Below are positions 8,575 to 17,679 of a stretch of DNA of 64,000 nt, in pieces. Source of the DNA: Polyangia bacterium (GTDB lineage: Bacteria; Myxococcota_A; Polyangia; Fen-1088); assembly GCA_036268875.1 (NCBI GenBank), contig DATATI010000066.1, positions 1 to 64,000 of the forward strand, written 5' to 3'. The position numbers and the translations under genes are program-made. Below the pieces are notes generated by a model, which was given only the letters and a program-made list of their open reading frames with translations, had not been told where the DNA came from and did not search any database. Each line of letters starts with the position of its first letter. Positions within the stretch are counted from its first letter, which is position 1.

Positions 8575-8801
8575 CCGAGGCGCAGGTGACCGATTGGCAA
8601 TACGCCCAGTCCGACCAGCAGCCCGACGATGCCGAAGCTGACCGTCACGACGGCGGTGATGGTGGCCCGGTTCACGAAGCGCTCGGCGGCCGACTCGCGT
8701 TCCTTGCGCGGGCGCACGAAGGCCTGAGCCAATCCTGAGATGATCAGGATGACGCTGCAGATCACGAAGAACTTCGGGAGAAAAGCCGCCGCCGGGTTCA
8801 T
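8571..8801 (-). CDS. Small two-helix membrane protein
   Basis: A 76-residue protein starting MNPAAAFLPK, with two predicted transmembrane helices (FFVICSVILIISGLAQAF and ITAVVTVSFGIVGLLVGLGV) joined by a charged cytoplasmic-type loop (RPRKERESAAERFVNR). I do not recognise the family. The ATG at 8801 lies 13 bases after the aminotransferase stop, and an upstream in-frame start at 8843 would overlap that gene. Likely co-transcribed with the aminotransferase. Function unknown. Confidence 0.6.
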   Translation of the reverse strand: MNPAAAFLPKFFVICSVILIISGLAQAFVRPRKERESAAERFVNRATITAVVTVSFGIVGLLVGLGVLPIGHLRLG

Positions 8802-8814
8802 GCGCGTCCGCCGT

Positions 8815-9681
8815 TCAATCGACGCCCCGCCGGGCCAGTTCATCGTAAAGGGTGATCAGCCGCCGCGTGATCGGGCCCGGAACGCCGGTTTTCACTGGTT
8901 GGTCGTCGATGCGGGTGGCGGGCAGCACGCCCCGGGTGGCGCTGGTGATGAAGACCTCGTCGGCCGCGCGCAGTTCCTCGGGCAGGATGCGGCGGTCTTG
9001 AAAGGGAATGTCGTTGGCCCGACAAAGGTCGATGACCTTGGCGCGGGTGATCCCGTCCAGGATCCCTACCGCTGCCGACGGCGTCGCCACCACCCCGCGG
9101 GAGACCAGGAACACATTGCTGCTGGCGCCCTCGGCGATCGAGCCGTCAGCGGCGCACAAGATGGCTTCGTAGGCGCCGAAGCGCCGGCGCGCCTCGCCCA
9201 GGGCCAGGACGTTGTTCAGATAGTTTCCCGACTTCACCGCCGGGTCGATGGCCAGTGGGCTGTTGCGTTCGACCGAGACGATGCTGATCGCGACGCCTTT
9301 CTCCAGCATCTCGGCCGTCGGTGCGCCGAGCGGAAAAACGATCACCACCAGCTGCGTGTCGTCGACGGCCGCCGGGTCGAGATCCAACTTCCCGGCCCCC
9401 CGGGTGAGGATCACCCGGACGCGCGACTCGGGATTTCCCGCCGCGGCGACGGTGTCGTGAATGGCCCGCTCGATGTCGGCCCGAGGCGGTGGCCGCAGGC
9501 CGATCCGCTGCGCCGATCGCTCCAGACGGACCAGATGATCCTTCGCGGCGAACAGACGCCCGTACGCCGTGCCGATGGTTTCGTAGACGCTGTCGCCATA
9601 CAAAAACCCGCGATCGAACACGGAAATCTTGGCCTCTTCGGGCAGGCAAACCCGACCGGCGATGTAAACACGGATAGACAT
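8815..9681 (-). CDS. Class IV PLP-dependent aminotransferase (BCAT / D-amino-acid transaminase family)
   Basis: The 288-residue protein has the fold-type IV layout: FDRGFLYGDSVYET near 22-35, the PLP lysine in AVKSGNYLNN (about 149), EGASSNVFLV near 180, and GILDGITRAKV. Length and motifs fit branched-chain aminotransferase, D-alanine transaminase or aminodeoxychorismate lyase; sequence reading alone does not separate these. It lies upstream of a small membrane protein and opposite a PilZ gene, so context does not resolve the substrate. Start ATG at 9681 (MSIRVYIAG) is the only good candidate and the preceding 90 bases separate it from the divergent PilZ gene. Confidence 0.85.
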   Translation of the reverse strand: MSIRVYIAGRVCLPEEAKISVFDRGFLYGDSVYETIGTAYGRLFAAKDHLVRLERSAQRIGLRPPPRADIERAIHDTVAAAGNPESRVRVILTRGAGKLDLDPAAVDDTQLVVIVFPLGAPTAEMLEKGVAISIVSVERNSPLAIDPAVKSGNYLNNVLALGEARRRFGAYEAILCAADGSIAEGASSNVFLVSRGVVATPSAAVGILDGITRAKVIDLCRANDIPFQDRRILPEELRAADEVFITSATRGVLPATRIDDQPVKTGVPGPITRRLITLYDELARRGVD

Positions 9682-9771
9682 CAGCGGGCAGAACCTAGTA
9701 CATCCGAGGCGACTCGGCTATTGTGCCGACCCAAGTCCGACCGTTTCCGCATAACCCGTCCTGGAGTGCCC

Positions 9772-10392
9772 GTGAACATTCTCCGCGTCCGCTGCCGGAA
9801 CATCGACGAGTTCGAGGAGCACTACCTCCCCGACCTCCCGCACGGAGGCGTCTTCGCCCCCACCACGACCGAGCTGCCCGTCGGCGCGCCGGTCGTCGTC
9901 GAAATGGCTTGCGACGGCCTGCCCAACAAGGTGCTGATCAAAGGCACCGTCACCGCCTGGCGCCCCGCTCTGCCGCGCATGCGGGTGCGCGCCGGCGCCA
10001 CCGTGGCCTTCGACGAAGACGAAACGACCAAGCGCGATTTCGTCGTGCAAACCCTGCGCGGCAGCCGCCCGCCCACCCGCAAGCGCAAACACACCCGCAT
10101 CCCCATCGGCATCCCGGCCAAGGTGCGCATCGCCAGCGAGCTGGAAGCCAGCGACGCCGAGCTGCGCGAGATCAGCGTCAGCGGCGGCCTTATTTACGGC
10201 TCGCTGCAGCCGCCGATCGGTACCGACGTGGTGCTGGAGATCGCCCCACCCGGCAGCGAAGCGCCCTTCGACCTGTCGGGCCGCGTGGTTTATCATGCGG
10301 GCGAAAATCAGATTGGTGTTCGCTTCCTTTACCGTGAAGGCGGCGGCTCGCGGCGGCTTCGCGAGCTGGTGCGCCGGTTCAAAGCGCTGTAA
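9772..10392 (+). CDS. PilZ-domain protein, probable c-di-GMP effector
   Basis: About 206 residues with two PilZ-like halves. The C-terminal half has the RKHTR basic box (about 105-109), ISVSGG (the usual D/NxSxxG position, with Glu in place of Asp before it) and an ending IGVRF. The N-terminal half has a similar beta-barrel pattern but lacks the RxxxR box. This layout resembles PilZ variants found in delta-proteobacteria and Myxococcota. I chose the GTG at 9772, preceded by TGGAG at 5 bases' distance; the reading frame is open far upstream, but that part is the antisense of the aminotransferase gene. Binding of c-di-GMP is inferred from the box only. Confidence 0.75.
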   Translation: MNILRVRCRNIDEFEEHYLPDLPHGGVFAPTTTELPVGAPVVVEMACDGLPNKVLIKGTVTAWRPALPRMRVRAGATVAFDEDETTKRDFVVQTLRGSRPPTRKRKHTRIPIGIPAKVRIASELEASDAELREISVSGGLIYGSLQPPIGTDVVLEIAPPGSEAPFDLSGRVVYHAGENQIGVRFLYREGGGSRRLRELVRRFKAL

Positions 10393-10424
10393 ACGGCCCC
10401 GCCACCCCACCCAGGAGAGTGCCC

Positions 10425-10910
10425 ATGAGACCAGCCATCGCAACCGCCGCCTTCTCTTTCACGCTTTCCCTGCTGGTGGCGGGGCCGGCGCTGGCCAGTC
10501 ACTATGCGCTGTCCGAGGTGTCGCGTCTGGTTCCGCCCACTGACGCCGAGAAGTTGAACAAGGCTGGCGTCGACACCACCGAACAGCTGCTGGACAAGGC
10601 GGGGAAAGCCAAGGATCGCAAGGCCCTGGCCAAGACGTCGGGGCTCAGCGTGGCGACGCTGACCGGGCTGGCGAAGCACTGCGATCTCCTGCGCATCAAG
10701 GGCGTCGGCCCGGAGATGGTGCTGCTGCTTGAAGCAGCCGGGGTCAAGTCGATCGTCGATCTGAGCAAGCGCGACGCCGCCGGGTTGATGGCCGCGGTCG
10801 AATCGGCCAACAAGGCCAAAAAGATCTCCGAAAAGATGCCGACCGAGCCGCAGCTTGCCGATTGGATCGAACAGGCCAAGAAGCTACCGCCCGTTCTGGA
10901 CGGCAAATAG
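10425..10910 (+). CDS. Secreted DUF4332 (helix-hairpin-helix-like) protein
   Basis: A 161-residue protein with an N-terminal signal peptide (hydrophobic AAFSFTLSLLVAGPALA). The rest fits the DUF4332 family: helix-hairpin-helix-like segments with AGVDTTEQLL, then KHCDLLRIKGVGPEMVLLLEAAGVKSIVDLS. Such domains usually bind DNA or protein; the signal peptide makes a periplasmic location more likely here and its partner is unknown. The ATG at 10425 has AGGAGA 6 bases upstream, better than the GTG at 10419. It follows the PilZ gene by 32 bases on the same strand, so the two may be co-transcribed. Confidence 0.75.
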   Translation: MRPAIATAAFSFTLSLLVAGPALASHYALSEVSRLVPPTDAEKLNKAGVDTTEQLLDKAGKAKDRKALAKTSGLSVATLTGLAKHCDLLRIKGVGPEMVLLLEAAGVKSIVDLSKRDAAGLMAAVESANKAKKISEKMPTEPQLADWIEQAKKLPPVLDGK

Positions 10911-10995
10911 CGGATTTCCTGGCCCCGCCGCCGGCGGCCTCAGCGCCGATCACCTTCGGTTCACTCCGGTTTTTTGGTAGAGTCGCCCTCGCGCG

Positions 10996-12822
10996 ATGGT
11001 ACCCGCACCCGATCCCCTGGCGCCGCTGTCCGGTGTCCAAATCATCCCCGGATCGATCATTGGTGGGCGCTTCCGCGTCGACGCGTTCCTTTTTCAGGAC
11101 GCCATCAGCCAGACCTTCCGCGCCTTCGACACCGGCCAGGGCATCCCCGCCACCATCCGCATCATCTCGGCGCGCGCGCTCGGACCGGCTGGCTCGCCGC
11201 TCGAGGCTGACGTCGAGAAGGCCAGCGCCATCGTCCACAAGAACCTGGTCGACGTGCTGCTGGTCGGCCGCGAAGCCGACTTTTATTTCATCGCCACCGA
11301 ACTGCTGGACGGCCAGACCCTGCGCGAATTCCTGGACAGCAAGCTGGGCGAAGGCGCCGGCATTTCGCTGAAAGGCGGCTACAACCTGGTGGCGCACGTG
11401 GCCAACGGCCTGGAAAAAGCCCAGGCGGTGATGCCCCACGGCGCCTTGAACCCCAGCAACATCTGGGTGGGAAAATCCGGGCGGGTGAAGATCGCCAACC
11501 TCGGCCTCGGGCGCACGTTCCCCGCTCTGGCGGGCCGCGATGGCGGTAGCGCCATCGATCAGATTTACGTCGCGCCCGAGGTGCTGGCCGGCGGCGCGCC
11601 GACGCTGACCGGTGATGTTTACTCGCTGGGCGCCATTTTGTTCGAGGTCCTGACCGGCCGCCCGCCGTCGGCCGGGATCGGCGCCAGTGAGGTCAACCCC
11701 GACGTGCCGCCGGAGGTTGATCGGATCATCACCCGCGCGCTCAGCAAGAGCCCCGCCGGGCGATACGCCACCGCCGCGGATTTTCGCAACGCCCTGTCCG
11801 CCGGCCTGGCCTTGCAGGGCAGCGGGGGAGCCGACGCGATATCAAACGCGACGACCGACCGGCCTTCGCCGACCGCTGGTCGTCCGGTTCAGCCGGCCGC
11901 CAGTGGAACCACCATCCCCCCCGGCAACAAAAGCGGTCTGACGCCCCTCGGAGAGCCGGCGCGTCTGACCCTGGGAAAGTCATTCAACGTGATGGAAGCA
12001 GCAGGCGGAGCCGACGACAACCAAGAGCGCTGGCTGATCCAGAAGGACAAGCTGGACTTCGGGCCTTTCTCATTGGCGCAGATCAAAGCCCAGATCGAAT
12101 CGGGTGAAATCCGCGGCGAGCACATGATCGTCGACAGCGATTCGGGCGCGCGGAAGAAGGTGAAGGACTTTCCCGGCCTGCAGGACTTCACCAAAAACGC
12201 CGAACGCCGTCTGGAACAACAGCGCCGGGCGCGCGCCGAGAAGGCCCACGAGACAGTCGAAAAGAAAAAATCGATGGCCACCTTCGCCATCGTCGGCGCC
12301 GCGGTCATCGTGGTGGCGGGCGCGCTGGCCTTCTACCTTTTGTCGCGCAAGGCGGCCGACGGTGGACAGCTGGCATCGCGCGAAGAAGAGCAAGAGGTCG
12401 ACGCGTTTCTCAAGGGCGTGAAGATCAATTTCGCCACCGCCCACGTGGCCAAGCGAACCTCCGGCGGCGGCCACCGCGCGGGCGGCGGCGACGAGTTCAA
12501 CAACGACCTGAACATCGGCGACGTCACCAAGGGCGGCGGCGGCGACGAGACCTTGAGCGACGACGTCATCCAGCACGTGATGATGGGCAACTACCGCAGC
12601 CTGGTCCCCTGCATCGTGCAAGAACGACGGCGCGCGCCCGGGATCTCGGACATGAACATCGACTTCGTGGTGCGCGGGACGGGCAGAGTCTCGGCGGTGA
12701 AGGTCAACGGTCAGTCGGGCGGCGGATTTTCCGGCTGCGTCCTCGGACGGATGCAGGGCTTCGGGTTTCCGCGCTTCAACGGTGCGAAGACCATCGCCAG
12801 TTGGTCGATGTCGCTGCGCTGA
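10996..12822 (+). CDS. Pseudokinase-GYF-membrane-AgmX/PglI fusion protein
   Basis: The 608-residue protein has four parts. Residues about 20-275 follow the Ser/Thr kinase fold (VYVAPEVLAG-like APE site at 193-195, GDVYSLGAILFEVLTGRPP) but lack the catalytic core: HRDLKPxN is HGALNPSN (148-155), DFG is NLG (168-170), and the VAIK lysine is absent (TIRIIS). Residues about 335-390 form a GYF_2-like domain (WLIQKDKLDFGPFS). A transmembrane helix follows near 428 (FAIVGAAVIVVAGALAFYLL). The C-terminus (about 525-608, YRSLVPCIVQERRRAPG to the Cys-containing GFSGCVLGRM) matches the AgmX/PglI C-terminal domain known from myxobacterial gliding motility. A phosphotransfer-dead sensing or scaffold role is inferred. 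Confidence 0.85.
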   Translation: MVPAPDPLAPLSGVQIIPGSIIGGRFRVDAFLFQDAISQTFRAFDTGQGIPATIRIISARALGPAGSPLEADVEKASAIVHKNLVDVLLVGREADFYFIATELLDGQTLREFLDSKLGEGAGISLKGGYNLVAHVANGLEKAQAVMPHGALNPSNIWVGKSGRVKIANLGLGRTFPALAGRDGGSAIDQIYVAPEVLAGGAPTLTGDVYSLGAILFEVLTGRPPSAGIGASEVNPDVPPEVDRIITRALSKSPAGRYATAADFRNALSAGLALQGSGGADAISNATTDRPSPTAGRPVQPAASGTTIPPGNKSGLTPLGEPARLTLGKSFNVMEAAGGADDNQERWLIQKDKLDFGPFSLAQIKAQIESGEIRGEHMIVDSDSGARKKVKDFPGLQDFTKNAERRLEQQRRARAEKAHETVEKKKSMATFAIVGAAVIVVAGALAFYLLSRKAADGGQLASREEEQEVDAFLKGVKINFATAHVAKRTSGGGHRAGGGDEFNNDLNIGDVTKGGGGDETLSDDVIQHVMMGNYRSLVPCIVQERRRAPGISDMNIDFVVRGTGRVSAVKVNGQSGGGFSGCVLGRMQGFGFPRFNGAKTIASWSMSLR

Positions 12823-12829
12823 GGGTCCC

Positions 12830-13111
12830 CTAGCGGCCGAACCCGGCGTGGCGATCCTTCGGGGTCGAGGTGGCTGCCAGCTTGAATCCCAGGACGTCTT
12901 CGTAGGCGAAGTGAAATCGTTCGTCCTTGGCCGTCTCCAGCACCAGCGACTTGTCTTTGAGTTCGATCTTCACCAATCGCACCACCGGCAGGACATCGCC
13001 TGGCGTGGACACGTAGCAGGTGGCGTCGCGGTCGTCGCGCACGATGAAGGCGCCGCCCACGGCTTTGATGCCTTCGCTCTCCAGAATTTGAACGATGATC
13101 TCACGGGTCAT
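12830..13111 (-). CDS. Small conserved-looking hypothetical protein
   Basis: A 93-residue soluble protein, MTREIIVQILESEGIKAVGG onwards, with alternating short strands (GAFIVRDDRD, VRLVKIELKDKSLVLETAKD) that suggest a small beta fold. I do not recognise the family. It lies alone between the pseudokinase and HEAT genes on the opposite strand, 7 bases after the convergent pseudokinase stop. The start at 13111 is the best ATG, but the sequence before it (ttcctcc) is not a Shine-Dalgarno site, so the start is uncertain. Confidence 0.55.
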   Translation of the reverse strand: MTREIIVQILESEGIKAVGGAFIVRDDRDATCYVSTPGDVLPVVRLVKIELKDKSLVLETAKDERFHFAYEDVLGFKLAATSTPKDRHAGFGR

Positions 13112-13153
13112 GGAGGAACAGTTTAATCCATTTGGGCTGGCTATACTCGCCGG

Positions 13154-15352
13154 GTGATGATCGGGATGACGGCACTGCTGGCGGTGGTCGCCGGCGGCTT
13201 CGCCTGGCCGGGTGCGCTGGCGGCGGACGCGGCAGATCTGGAATCGCTGGATCACGCGCAGCGGTTGCGCGCGGTGGAACGCCTGGGCGCGCGCGGCGAC
13301 GGCGATCTGCCCACGCTGCTGGCGCCGCTGCTGTCCGACAGCGACGGCGGCGTGCGCGCGGCGGCGGTCCGCGTCCTTTTGCGCGCCGGCGCGCCCGAGG
13401 CGACGGAGGCGGCGCTGCGCTGGGTGCAGGCGCCCTCGCCCAACGATCGGCCGCTGGGTCTGATGATCCTTCGCGACGCGCCGGCGCTGGCCCCGGCCGC
13501 GCGGGCCGCGGTCGATCGCTGCCTGCGCGACGCCGAAGTGACAGTCCGGCTACTGGCCCTCGACGTCTTGTCTCGGCACGGCGCCGGGCCGTCGTTCGCC
13601 GCGGTGGCCAACACCCTGGATGACGACCAGCGCGAGGTCCGGCTGCACGCCATCCGTCTGCTGGAGGCTGCCGGCGATCGGCGCGCGGTGACGTTGCTGC
13701 TGGGACGCCTGCCCGACGGCGATCGCGAGGTCGGCTTGAGCGCGATTCACGCCCTGGGAGTGCTGGGCGAAGCCGGCGCGGCGCCCGCGCTGGTTCGGCT
13801 GGTACAAAGTGGGCCTGACGACGCCCGCCTGGCGGCCATCGACGCCTTGGGGGCGCTGAGTCTGCCGGCGGCGACCACGGTGCTGGCCCCGCTGGCCCGC
13901 CGCCGACCCAGCGATGAAGCCGGTCGCCACGCGCTGCTGGCGCTGGGTCAGATCGCCACCGCGCCGGCGTTGGCCGTGCTGATTGAACGACTGCACGAGC
14001 CGCCGATCTCGCCGGACGTCAAGGAGGCTTTGCGCCGGGCGGGCGCGGCGGCGGTGCCGTCATTGGTCGGGGTGCTCGACAGTGCGGGTCACGGCGCCAG
14101 CACCGCGACGGTCACGGCGGCGGTTTCCATCCTGGGCGCGATCGGCGATCGACGGGCGACGGCGGCGCTGGCCGGGCTGGTCGATCGCCACCACCCGGCC
14201 ACGGTCGAAGCGCTGCAAGCGCTGGTGGGGCTGCGCGATCCGGCGGCGCTGGTGCCATTGGTGCAAGCGGCCAGCGACGGCGATTCCGACCCCGACGTCC
14301 GCAAGCTGGCATTCGATGCGCTGACCGCCACCGGCGCGACGGCGGCTGTGGCGGCCTTGCCGACCGGGCTTGCCGACGGTGATCGCGACGTGCGCATCGC
14401 CGCCCTGCGACTGGCGGCGCGGCTGGGCGCGGGGGTGGCGGCACCGGCCGTTCTCGGCAGCGTCATCGCCACCGACCGCGATCTGCGGCGGCAAGCGCTG
14501 GCCACCCTGGCGGCGCTGGACGCCACCCCGCCGGGTGCGATGACGGCGCTGCTGGCCGCCGCCCGGCTTTGCGATCACCCGCCGGCGGGCGCGGACGGCG
14601 ACCGGGAAGCGTTCGCGCTGGGCGACGCGCTGGAACGCGTGGCGGCCGACAGTGATCGGCATATTCTCGCCGCGGCCGTTGCCCACGCGACCGGGGCGGC
14701 CCGGACACCGCTGTTGCGTGGGTTGGTGGCGGCATTGAGCCGCGGACGAGCGCCGGCGGGAGAGGTCGAGGCCGGGCCGTTATTGTCCCTGGTGTCGGCA
14801 GGCGGCACGGTGGGCGAAATGGCCGCCGACGCTTTGGTGGCGGCCAACGTTTCAACCCGAGACGAAGCGGCGCTGATCGCCGGCTTCGATGGCGCCGAGC
14901 CAACCGTGCGGGCGCGCCTGGCGCCGGCCCTGGCCCGGGTCCACACCTCGGCGACGCTGGCGCACCTGCGTGCAGTGCTCGACGACCAAGCGGAGACACC
15001 CGACGTGCGCGCCGCTGTCGCATGGGCTGCCGCTGGCGTCGATGATCCGGTGGTTCGCGCGGCTCTGCTCCGTCAAGCGACCAGGCCGGCACCGCCTGCG
15101 GTGGTCGCCAACGCCCGCGCCGCCCTGAAACAGACCCGCGCCGACGTGACCTGGCGCTGGATGGCCTTTCGCGTGTCCCGGCCCGCCGGCCTGGGGCCGC
15201 TGGCGCGGCAGTGGCTGAAGCTGCACACGGAGAACGGCGAGCCGATCTGGGTCATGACCGGCGCGGCCGGCGAGGCACGGGTATGGAACCTGACCGGCGC
15301 GGCGACGATCAGCGCGGATGATCCGGCGCTGTCGCTCGCAGCCGAGCCATGA
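13154..15352 (+). CDS. Secreted HEAT-repeat protein
   Basis: The 732-residue protein has a short signal-like N-terminus (MMIGMTALLAVVAGGFAWPG) and then about fifteen HEAT/PBS-lyase-like repeats. The repeats carry Asp-x-x-Val-Arg-x-x-Ala cores such as DSDGGVRAAAVRVLLRAG, DDQREVRLHAIRLLEAAG and DGDRDVRIAALRLAARLG. These superhelical repeats bind other proteins. The end has no repeat (about 660-732, ADVTWRWMAFRVSRPAGLG). Partner unknown. Its last 44 bases overlap the end of the convergent nnr gene. Confidence 0.75.
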   Translation: MMIGMTALLAVVAGGFAWPGALAADAADLESLDHAQRLRAVERLGARGDGDLPTLLAPLLSDSDGGVRAAAVRVLLRAGAPEATEAALRWVQAPSPNDRPLGLMILRDAPALAPAARAAVDRCLRDAEVTVRLLALDVLSRHGAGPSFAAVANTLDDDQREVRLHAIRLLEAAGDRRAVTLLLGRLPDGDREVGLSAIHALGVLGEAGAAPALVRLVQSGPDDARLAAIDALGALSLPAATTVLAPLARRRPSDEAGRHALLALGQIATAPALAVLIERLHEPPISPDVKEALRRAGAAAVPSLVGVLDSAGHGASTATVTAAVSILGAIGDRRATAALAGLVDRHHPATVEALQALVGLRDPAALVPLVQAASDGDSDPDVRKLAFDALTATGATAAVAALPTGLADGDRDVRIAALRLAARLGAGVAAPAVLGSVIATDRDLRRQALATLAALDATPPGAMTALLAAARLCDHPPAGADGDREAFALGDALERVAADSDRHILAAAVAHATGAARTPLLRGLVAALSRGRAPAGEVEAGPLLSLVSAGGTVGEMAADALVAANVSTRDEAALIAGFDGAEPTVRARLAPALARVHTSATLAHLRAVLDDQAETPDVRAAVAWAAAGVDDPVVRAALLRQATRPAPPAVVANARAALKQTRADVTWRWMAFRVSRPAGLGPLARQWLKLHTENGEPIWVMTGAAGEARVWNLTGAATISADDPALSLAAEP

Positions 15353-16913
15353 CCGTCGCCACCGCTTCAGGCAGATCGCCGGCGATCACGCCGCCCGTGC
15401 GCAGGGCCGCTTCCGCACCAGCGGCGCCGTGAACGAAGACCCCGGCGATCGCCGCGTCGATCGGAGCCAGGCCTTGCGTCAGCAGCGCGGTGATCACGCC
15501 GGTGAGAACATCGCCGCTGCCGGCGGTGGCCAGCGCGCCGTCGGCCGTCGGGTTGATGAACACCGTTCCGTCAGGCTGCGCGATCAAGGTGCGCGCGCCC
15601 TTCAGCACGACGATCGCCTTGGTCTGAGTGGCCAGCGTGCGCGCCGAAGACAAGCGCGCCTCCTGCACTGCCGCCGTCGAGATGCCAAGCAGGCGCGCCG
15701 CTTCGCCCGGATGCGGGGTGAGCACGCGCGGGCCCGGTGCCGCCGCCAGCGTCGCGCAGTGTTCCGCGCCGAGAAGATTCAGCGCATCGGCGTCGATCAC
15801 CATCGGCAGCGGCAACGTCGCACCGAGCTCGCGCACCACCACGGCCATCGTCGGGCCGGTGGGGATTCCGGGACCGATGGCCATCGCCTTCATGCGTGCG
15901 GCCAGGCCGGCGATCGCCGCCGCGCTGCCACTGTCGGCGTCGTCGCCAGGCGCATAGTGGGCGGACATCAACTCGACCAGCTTGGCGTCCAGGGACACCT
16001 GCCCGGCCGCCGTCGAGGCCAGCGTGACCAGGCCGGCACCCGCACGCATCGCCGCGCGACCCGCCAGCACGGCGGCGCCGGTCTTGCCGGCTGATCCGGC
16101 GACGATCAGCGCGTGGCCGGCGCTGCCTTTGTGGCTGGTTGCCGTCCGGCGCGGCAAGGCCGCCGCCACCACGGCTTCCTCCAGCCAGAACGCCAGCGGA
16201 CCACGATCGATGGGCGCGCGCAGAGGAACACCGAGGCTGATCACCTCCACGCGGCCGGCGGGCGCATCGGCGTCCAGCGCCGGGCCCAGCTTGCGTGCGC
16301 CCATGGTCGCGGTGACGTGGGCGCGAAAGCCCACAGCGTGGATGCGGCCGCTGTCGGCGTCCAGGCCCGACGGAATGTCGGCCGCCACCTTGAGACCGGG
16401 CGCCGCGTTCATGGCCAGGATGGCGGTTGCCGGAACGCCGATGACGTCGGCGTGCAGGCCGATGCCGAAGACCGCGTCGACCACCGCGTCGGCGTCGGCC
16501 AGCGCCGCCCGCCAGGCGCGCGCGGGATCGTCCCACGTTGCAGCGTCTTCGATCGCCACCGTGTCCAGCGCCGTCGCCGCCGCAAGATTGATCGCCGCGT
16601 CGCCGGCCATCTTCGCTCGCGCAGCGACCAGAAAGACCCGCACGTCGGCGCCGGCCAAGGCCAGGTGGCGCGCGGCCACCAATCCATCGCCGCCGTTGGC
16701 GCCGGCGCCGCACACCACGCGCACCCGCGGGCCCACCCGCGGCGCGCATTCGCGCAGCAAGAGCTCGGCCAGGCCGCGCCCGGCGTTTTCCATCAACAGC
16801 AAGCTCGGCACGCCGAACTGCGCCGAAGCGGCCTCGTCAGCGGCGCGCATCTGCGCGGCGCTGAGGACCAGCGCGTGGCCGCGCCCCGGTCCCGGTCCGT
16901 CCGTCGGTTTCAT
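15309..16913 (-). CDS. nnr: Bifunctional NAD(P)H-hydrate epimerase / ADP-dependent dehydratase
   Basis: The enzyme repairs damaged NAD(P)HX in the cytoplasm: the N-terminal epimerase interconverts the two hydrate epimers and the C-terminal dehydratase restores NAD(P)H with ADP. The N-terminal YjeF_N part (about 15-215) shows [10 protein letters not shown] and [17 protein letters not shown]; the C-terminal carbohydrate-kinase-like part (about 240-525) shows [12 protein letters not shown] and [16 protein letters not shown]. The 534 residues fit a fused family member. Its start overlaps the pdxJ stop by ATGA, showing translational coupling, and its 3' end overlaps the HEAT gene by 44 bases. It is the last gene of the folP-glmM-pdxJ group. 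Confidence 0.93.
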   Translation of the reverse strand: MKPTDGPGPGRGHALVLSAAQMRAADEAASAQFGVPSLLLMENAGRGLAELLLRECAPRVGPRVRVVCGAGANGGDGLVAARHLALAGADVRVFLVAARAKMAGDAAINLAAATALDTVAIEDAATWDDPARAWRAALADADAVVDAVFGIGLHADVIGVPATAILAMNAAPGLKVAADIPSGLDADSGRIHAVGFRAHVTATMGARKLGPALDADAPAGRVEVISLGVPLRAPIDRGPLAFWLEEAVVAAALPRRTATSHKGSAGHALIVAGSAGKTGAAVLAGRAAMRAGAGLVTLASTAAGQVSLDAKLVELMSAHYAPGDDADSGSAAAIAGLAARMKAMAIGPGIPTGPTMAVVVRELGATLPLPMVIDADALNLLGAEHCATLAAAPGPRVLTPHPGEAARLLGISTAAVQEARLSSARTLATQTKAIVVLKGARTLIAQPDGTVFINPTADGALATAGSGDVLTGVITALLTQGLAPIDAAIAGVFVHGAAGAEAALRTGGVIAGDLPEAVATVMARLRATAPDHPR

Positions 16914-17647
16914 CCTGCCGCGCCCGCGGCGCCGGCCGCGATCGCCGCGCGCAGCTCGGTCACCGCCGCCGGCATCCCGACCATCACGGCCCGGGCGACG
17001 AGGCCGTGACCGATGTTCAGCTCTTCCAGATTCGGCAGCGCCGCCACCGGACCGACGTTGGCATAGTCGAGGCCGTGCCCGGCGCCCAGACGCAGCCCCG
17101 CGTCGCCCGCCGCCCGCGCCGCCACCTCTAGACGATGCAGTTGCTGGCGCGACGCCGGACTGCGCGCGGCCGCCTGGCAGTAATAGCCGGTGTGCAGCTC
17201 GACGGTGCCGGCGCCCATCTGGCGGCTGGCTTCGATCACCTTCGGCTCAGGATCGATAAAGAGACTGACGCCGATGCCGGCGGCGTTCAGCTTGCCGACC
17301 ACCGTCGCCAGCAAACCGCCGGCGCGCACCTCCAGGCCGCCTTCGGTGGTGCGCTCCTGGCGTTTCTCGGGCACCAGGGTGCAAAAGTCGGGCTTTATTT
17401 CCAGGGCCAACGTCAGCATCTCGTCCGTCGCCGCCATCTCCAGATTGAAGGTTCCGCGCACGGTCTGGCGCAGGATGCGGACGTCGCGCTCCTGGACGTG
17501 ACGGCGATCCTCGCGCAGATGGACGGTGATGCCGTCGGCCCCGGCCAGCTCGCACAGCGCCGCGCCGACCACCGGATCGGGATAGGCGACGTCACGCTGC
17601 TGGCGAAGCGTGGCGACGTGGTCGACGTTCACATAAAGACGAACCAT
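16910..17647 (-). CDS. pdxJ: Pyridoxine 5'-phosphate synthase
   Basis: The enzyme condenses 3-amino-1-hydroxyacetone phosphate with deoxyxylulose phosphate to form pyridoxine 5'-phosphate, the last ring-closing step of the DXP-dependent vitamin B6 route. Family markers are visible: [13 protein letters not shown] at the start, [41 protein letters not shown] and [12 protein letters not shown] near the C-terminus. It is about 245 residues, normal length. I start at the ATG at 17647 ([10 protein letters not shown]); an upstream ATG at 17668 would add seven residues. No pdxA is in the window. Confidence 0.95.
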   Translation of the reverse strand: MVRLYVNVDHVATLRQQRDVAYPDPVVGAALCELAGADGITVHLREDRRHVQERDVRILRQTVRGTFNLEMAATDEMLTLALEIKPDFCTLVPEKRQERTTEGGLEVRAGGLLATVVGKLNAAGIGVSLFIDPEPKVIEASRQMGAGTVELHTGYYCQAAARSPASRQQLHRLEVAARAAGDAGLRLGAGHGLDYANVGPVAALPNLEELNIGHGLVARAVMVGMPAAVTELRAAIAAGAAGAAG

Positions 17648-17679
17648 GGTGGCGCGCAGTATAGCCACACCGACGGGCG

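Noticed and set aside
8740-9771. In-frame upstream extension of the PilZ gene
   Set aside because: It is antisense to the aminotransferase; the GTG at 9772 has a good Shine-Dalgarno.
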